DNA from: Sapria himalayana
Lineage: Eukaryota > Streptophyta > Magnoliopsida > Malpighiales > Rafflesiaceae
Reading direction: 5' to 3'
NCBI GenBank assembly: GCA_029783825.1
Contig: JAREIK010003421.1
Span: 264,802-328,801 of the forward strand
DNA length: 64,000 bases
The notes beneath the pieces were generated by a model, which did no database searches, had not been told where the DNA came from, and saw nothing but the letters and a program-made list of their open reading frames with translations. Positions 59,861 to 64,000 of this stretch are shown here, in pieces; position 1 is the first letter of the stretch, and every line of letters begins with the position of its first letter. A program made the position numbers and the translations under genes.

Positions 59861-60318
59861 TTATTTTCTATATTTAAATTAATTTTATTTTTATTATTTA
59901 AATTATTATTTATTATTATTTTTAGACAAGGGGATAGAATAGAGAGAAGTGAAAGACTACTAAATAGTAAATACTAATATTTTTTAAAATTAAGTTATTA
60001 GTTAACTATATAAAAAAAATGAAATACCCATAAAGCAGCGTAAAGCACGTGTACCACAAATCAAAATTTTTATCCAAATACCAACCAAAGCCAAACGTGA
60101 GTTGTAAATCTTGAAAAGTCGAGCTAAAATTTTTAGAGAGAGAAAATTAGGAGAGATATAGAGAGAGAGAGAGAGAATGAGAATTGAGAGATTTATGTTT
60201 TTAAAAAACATAAACATTAGGGAGTGGAGGTGCGGGTTTTATATATTAATAATAAGAATTTAATTTTTTTTTTGATTTTTTATTTATATATTTTTTATAT
60301 ATTTTTATTTATTTATTT

Positions 60319-60380
60319 GGGGCAGAATCATCTGGATCATCAGATTCTGCCCCATAGCCATTGGAGGAGAAATCCAATGA
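60319..60380. repeat. Two adjacent subterminal hairpins of the hAT family
   Basis: GGGGCAGAATC (60,319) pairs with GATTCTGCCCC (60,343), and CCATTGGA (60,358) with TCCAATG (60,373). Equivalent pairs occur at 22,401-22,461 and 49,260-49,320, and relics near 50,828, 61,661 and 62,589, always between the transposase 5' leader and the GC-rich right terminus. Confidence 0.8.
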
Positions 60381-60903
60381 CTTACATTCAAAATTTTAAT
60401 CTTTTTTTTAATTTTATTGTTGGGGCAGTGGACTTTAAATCAGAACGAAAAAACCACGAGTCTGGATTGGGGCATGATGCCCCTGACAGAATTTTTGGAT
60501 CCTTCAGGGGTTCATATAGTTTTTCGGCTCATGCCAAGTAAATGTGCCCACAGGCCTCCATCCTGTTTGTGCCGGGCCATGCACGACCGAACCATTTTGT
60601 GCATTGGGCTTGGCTGGCCCGACTCAACATGTTCAACACATCTAGTTGGGTTTACCTATGATTTAATGTATCATATTTTTTGGTACAAAGTTTGACATGT
60701 TTTTTAAGGTACTCAGTTACTCATGAACTCTTACAGCTATATATTTTTTAATAATATTTATACTCTATTGATTTTGTTTTGGTTTCCTTAAAATTTTTTT
60801 ATTTTATTATATCAAAGTGAGTCTAATTATTGAAGTCCTTTTAGTTTTTTATTTTATGGATATTTGGGTCGAGGTGACAAGAGAAACTAATGTTTTGGTA
60901 GCC

Positions 60904-61585
60904 AATGATTAAAATATCGATTTCTACAGATATATCGGTATTTGGATTTTACGTAGAGGTGTCGAACGGCCCGGCCCGCCACGGCCCGACCCATTTTTTT
61001 AGGGCACGTTCGTGCTCCCGTGCTGGGCCGGGCACGGTTTAAAAATAGCCGAGCCCGGCACGGCCCGTAGGCACGCCGGGCCGGGCCGTGCCTTGCTTGG
61101 CCCGCTCGGGCTTGCCTGTCCGAGCGGTTCGGGATACGGGAAGACCGCGGCTCGGGTCGAATCAGACTCGACCCGCGGTCTTTTTTTGCGGGAGGGGCAT
61201 CCTGGGGTTGGGCTCACGGGACACCCGGCACGGGACTGACCCGTGTTGGGGTGCCGTGCCGTGTCAGGCATGGCACGGCTCTGGCCAGGCACGACACGCG
61301 CCTAACCAGGGCACGGCACAGGCCCGGGCACGGAATTTTTCTGTGTCGGGCCGGCTCAGGCACGGCTGAACCGTGCCGTGCCTCCTGCCGGGCCGGGCCA
61401 GCCCGGCCCGGTTGACACCTGTAATTTTACGGATATATCGGATATATCGAAAATATATCAGTGTGTATTTGTATGTGAGCATCAATCAAGGATAGATATA
61501 TCGGTCTTAATAAATATATCGATACTTAGAATTTATGGATATATCGGAGATATATTGGTGGATATATCGAAAATTTTTATCTTTG
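60904..61585. mobile_element. TATATCGG MITE, copy 3, split by a hAT MITE
   Basis: AATGATTAAAATATCG ... AATTTTTATCTTTG, with a perfect 9-bp target duplication TTGGTAGCC at 60,895-60,903 and 61,586-61,594. After removal of the 470-bp insert and its duplicated target it is 204 bp, the same as copy 1. It lies in the old hAT 54,537-62,125. Confidence 0.9.
60954..61423. mobile_element. 470-bp GC-rich terminal-only hAT
   Basis: TAGAGGTGTCGAACGG ... GGTTGACACCTGTA, with a perfect 8-bp target duplication ATTTTACG at 60,946-60,953 and 61,424-61,431. It consists of the left and right GC-rich termini of the 19,301-type hAT joined together; the whole interior is missing. Six-frame open frames here are compositional and not genes. 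Confidence 0.92.
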
Positions 61586-62133
61586 TTGGTAGCCTTAGAC
61601 CTTTATGTTTTTTAATAGTTAAAAATGGGCAGGATTTTTTAGCTTTTGGATTTTACCTTATAGCCGTTGGAGATAAAATATAATGGCTTGGATTGATTTT
61701 TTTTTTTTTATCATTCGGGTTGGTTTTACCATCGAACCGACTCGAACGATCTCATTCTTGAAGTTTCAGCTTTTGGGATGGAAAGGAACCAGGCCTTGGA
61801 CTTGGGTCAAAAAAGACCACGGGTCGGGTTCGGGCTTGACAGAACTTTCTGATCTGTTGGGCCGCGGGTTGTTGGTTTGGGTTGGGGTGTCAGGCTGGAT
61901 TGGTTGGGGCATATCTCGGCTTGTGCCTAGATATCGTGCCCACGGGCCTCGATACCAGATCGTTCCTGGCCCAACACGTGGCCTAGTTAACCTTGGCATG
62001 ACATGACATGAGTTGTGCTGTGAAAATGCCAGACATGGGCACTGGCACAAGTCATTCTTTTGTCGAGCCAAGCACGGCCGAATCCTACCGTGCCTCGGGC
62101 CAGTACTGCCCGTTTGACACTTCTAATATTATT

Positions 62134-62659
62134 TATGTTTATTCTAAATATTAATGTTGTTATCATTAAATATACTGTTAATAATTTTTAATTTTTTTAG
62201 TTTATATATTATGAATTAAGTTCTAACTTATACTTAATGATTAAATGATATTAAAAAAACTCTATAAAAAATAATACATAGTTGATGGAGAAGAGAGAGA
62301 AATTTATAGCCCAAATCTGAATTTTCTATCATCCACGTTCATGTTTTTAAGCTTTAAAAATATATTTTAAATCTAAAATTTAAAATTTTAGTTTTATAGA
62401 GAGAGAATGTTGATCGAGAAGAGAGAGTGAGAAGAGAGTGAGAGGAGAGTGAGAGATGAGTTGAGAAATTTAAATGAAAAACTCAAATCTCTTATTTCAT
62501 GTATATAGGTTTTTTTTTTATTTTTATAATATATTTTTTTAATTTTAAAGGATAGAAACTTGATAACTGTCAGATTTTTTGTCATAGCTATTGGAATTGT
62601 ATCAAACGATCTGGATCTTCTAAAATTTAATTTTTTTATGGGTTAGCATTAGTTGTTAG
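62134..62659 (-). mobile_element. Continuation of the old hAT fragment: 5' leader region
   Basis: Resumes after the nest with AT-rich N-terminal/leader sequence, the GAGAGAG tract (CT-rich on the coding strand) at 62,395-62,465 and the eroded hairpin AGCTATTGGAATTG...CAAACGATCT near 62,588. Confidence 0.6.
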
Positions 62660-62667
62660 AAGAGAAG

Positions 62668-63388
62668 CTGTGTTGCACGGATACGGCTAGGGAGTGCCGT
62701 GTCCACGTGTCGGACACGTGGACACGGCGAGACGGGTCGGACACGCATCAGATACGTGTCCGACCGCCACGTGGCGTATCGGATACGCGTCGGAGACGTA
62801 TCCGATGAGTTTTTCGGAAACAATCGTTTACCTCCAGATGCGTCGTTTACCTACCGACGCGTCGTTAGAGGGTTTCGGGAGGGGGGGGGGGGGGGGAGGG
62901 GGAAAAAAGGTTCTGGACGGGGGAGGGGAGAGAGAGGGTGTTAGAGGTTTAAATTTTTTTTAAATTAATTTAAAAAACAGAATTTTAAATTATTTTAAAA
63001 TACTGTATTTTAAATTATTTTAAAATACTATATTTAAAATATATGTTAGAGAGAGTTAGAAGCTGTAACGGGAGGGGGCAGGGGTTAGAGGGCATAAATA
63101 TATATTTTTTATATTTTAATTATTATTGTTTGTTTAATATATATACAAAATATAATAAACAAATAATTTATTTTAATTTTATTTAAGCCCTCTAAATTTC
63201 TATTTATCAAAATATCTTAGCATTTTTTTTATTTATCTAAATTTCTGTTAATTGATAATATTTATATTTAATTTTTTTTTCATGTCGTATCCTAGCCGTA
63301 TCCGTATCCTAATTTTTTGAAATTTGTCGTGTCCCCGTATACTGCCGTGTCGTATCCCCGTGTCCGTATCCGTGTCCGTGCAACATAG
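62668..63388 (+). mobile_element. CGTATCC-ended non-autonomous hAT, 721 bp
   Basis: Starts CTGTGTTGCACGGATACGG and ends CCGTGTCCGTGCAACATAG, near-perfect inverted repeats. Target duplication AAGAGAAG (62,660-62,667) and AAGAGAAT (63,389-63,396). It has a G-run at 62,880-62,900, ACACG/GTATCC-rich ends, and an AT-rich centre colinear with elements A and B (13,496-16,266). Non-coding. Confidence 0.85.
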
Positions 63389-63396
63389 AAGAGAAT

Positions 63397-63815
63397 GTGA
63401 AGCTTCTGGATGGTCCAGAAGCTTCAGCTTCAGGTGCGTCGGCATGGGCCTGATTTATGCCACCCAGATGAGTTCAACCAACCATGTGCCTGATTTAATT
63501 AAAACTACCTGCTGTGTATAAGGTGGGGCAAGTTTTTAAAAATATTTTAATAATTTTTTTTATAAGACTAGGTGGGGCATGCCTGGTCCTATTAGATCAT
63601 TCCCAATACTTGGTATGAGGTCCTAGGTCACGGGCTTGTGCCTCTAAGCTGTGCTTGCGAGCCATACATCTGGGTCGTGCCTTTGGCCAGTATGGCCCAT
63701 ATCTGAGCACAATTCTAAATCGTGTCATGCCGGGCCAGGCATGGCTCAGTCGTCCGTGCCTTGAGCCATGCCCGAGCTACCCGGCTCGCTCGCCTCATTT
63801 ACTTTAGACACATTC
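63397..63815. mobile_element. GC-rich right terminus of the old hAT fragment
   Basis: Resumes with the hairpin at 63,399-63,425, then phrases shared with 52,985-53,400 (GGTGGGGCA, CATGCCTGGTCC, GGGCCAGGCATGGCTC). It ends near CTTTAGACACATT, an eroded version of the family terminus. Confidence 0.6.
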
Positions 63816-64000
63816 ATGATGATGACAATGATGATCTACATCTCAATATGTAGTACTATACTACAAATATCAATTGATCATCATTGATTTTTAATTAATG
63901 TGATACTTATATTGTGTTATATTATTGTTGTTTCTTTATTTATGTTATTTTATTTTTTATTTTGATTTATACACTATTATTTCTTGATATATGTAGTATG
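63816..64000. other. AT-rich intron to the window edge
   Basis: Nothing recognised. Confidence 0.4.

Larger units (their letters stand above)
56919..60644 (-). mobile_element. 3.7-kb hAT nested in the old hAT
   Basis: Starts TATAGGTGTCAAATGGG and ends ACACATCTA. Perfect 8-bp target duplication GTTGGGTT at 56,911-56,918 and 60,645-60,652. It carries a TATATCGG MITE (57,152-57,340) in its left terminal region and transposase relics on the minus strand. Confidence 0.88.
54537..62125 (-). mobile_element. Old hAT hosting a second nest
   Basis: Ends TAGAGGTATCAC and TTTGACACTTCTA, with target duplication ATATTATC (54,529-54,536) and ATATTATT (62,126-62,133). Without the nested pieces it is about 3.16 kb. 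Transposase relics on the minus strand lie at 55,278-56,910 and continue at 60,653-60,890. Confidence 0.85.

Noticed and set aside
42017..64000. Downstream exons of the CPSF-A-like gene
   Set aside because: Read through for the expected continuation after SGEAE (GRLIV-type block and later CPSF_A motifs); nothing convincing was found, so the rest is assumed to lie beyond the window.

Overview
This is a stretch of AT-rich plant nuclear DNA, almost certainly from a flowering plant with transposon-bloated introns. The evidence is GT-AG introns, plant-type hAT, Copia, TRIM, SINE and MITE repeats, and a host gene whose exons match a plant member of the CPSF160/SF3B3/DDB1 beta-propeller superfamily (the Arabidopsis At3g11960 type). 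No bacterial, organellar or viral genome organisation is visible. I cannot name the species.

The only host gene I can support runs along the + strand through most of the window. Seven coding exons can be joined with consistent splice sites and phases: 3380-3514, 18113-18186, 18279-18362, 37007-37094, 37229-37389, 38049-40038 and 41609-41919. Together they make 2843 nt, about 948 codons, of an open reading frame. The first coding exon lies upstream of the window. The C-terminal third, which carries the CPSF-A domain, lies beyond the right edge. The window is therefore an internal piece of one very long gene with introns of 14.6 kb, 18.6 kb and more than 22 kb. One of these introns appears to use a GC donor.

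The introns are filled with mobile elements, mostly of the hAT superfamily. From left to right: a Copia 3' end (about 1.5-1.9 kb); hAT terminal relics (0.36-0.89 and 5.0-5.6 kb); a terminal-only hAT (6813-12410) split by a 5-kb DUF659-type hAT (6924-11937); a small hAT MITE (12741-13300); a pair of CGTATCC-ended hAT elements nested in opposite orientation (13496-16266); a nearly intact 3.5-kb hAT (19301-22829); a 410-bp tandem duplication; an opposite-strand hAT relic (26.3-27.1 kb); a SINE with perfect target duplication (about 31 kb); decayed Copia pol (35.0-36.25 kb); and an antisense TRIM only 90 bp upstream of the largest exon.

The last intron (from 41.9 kb) holds two transposon nests. 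The first is an old hAT (44922-53414) carrying a young hAT (46215-49574) and an internally deleted hAT (50900-52969). The second is an old hAT (54537-62125) carrying another hAT (56919-60644). Both the inner and the outer member of this second nest contain a TATATCGG-rich MITE with 9-bp target duplications, and one of those MITEs is split by a 470-bp terminal-only hAT. Target duplications read by eye support nearly every layer, so the order of insertion can be reconstructed. No novel gene system was found. The strongest points are the giant-intron gene, the GC-AG intron, the datable nests, the shared defects of the younger hAT lineage, and conserved subterminal hairpins.
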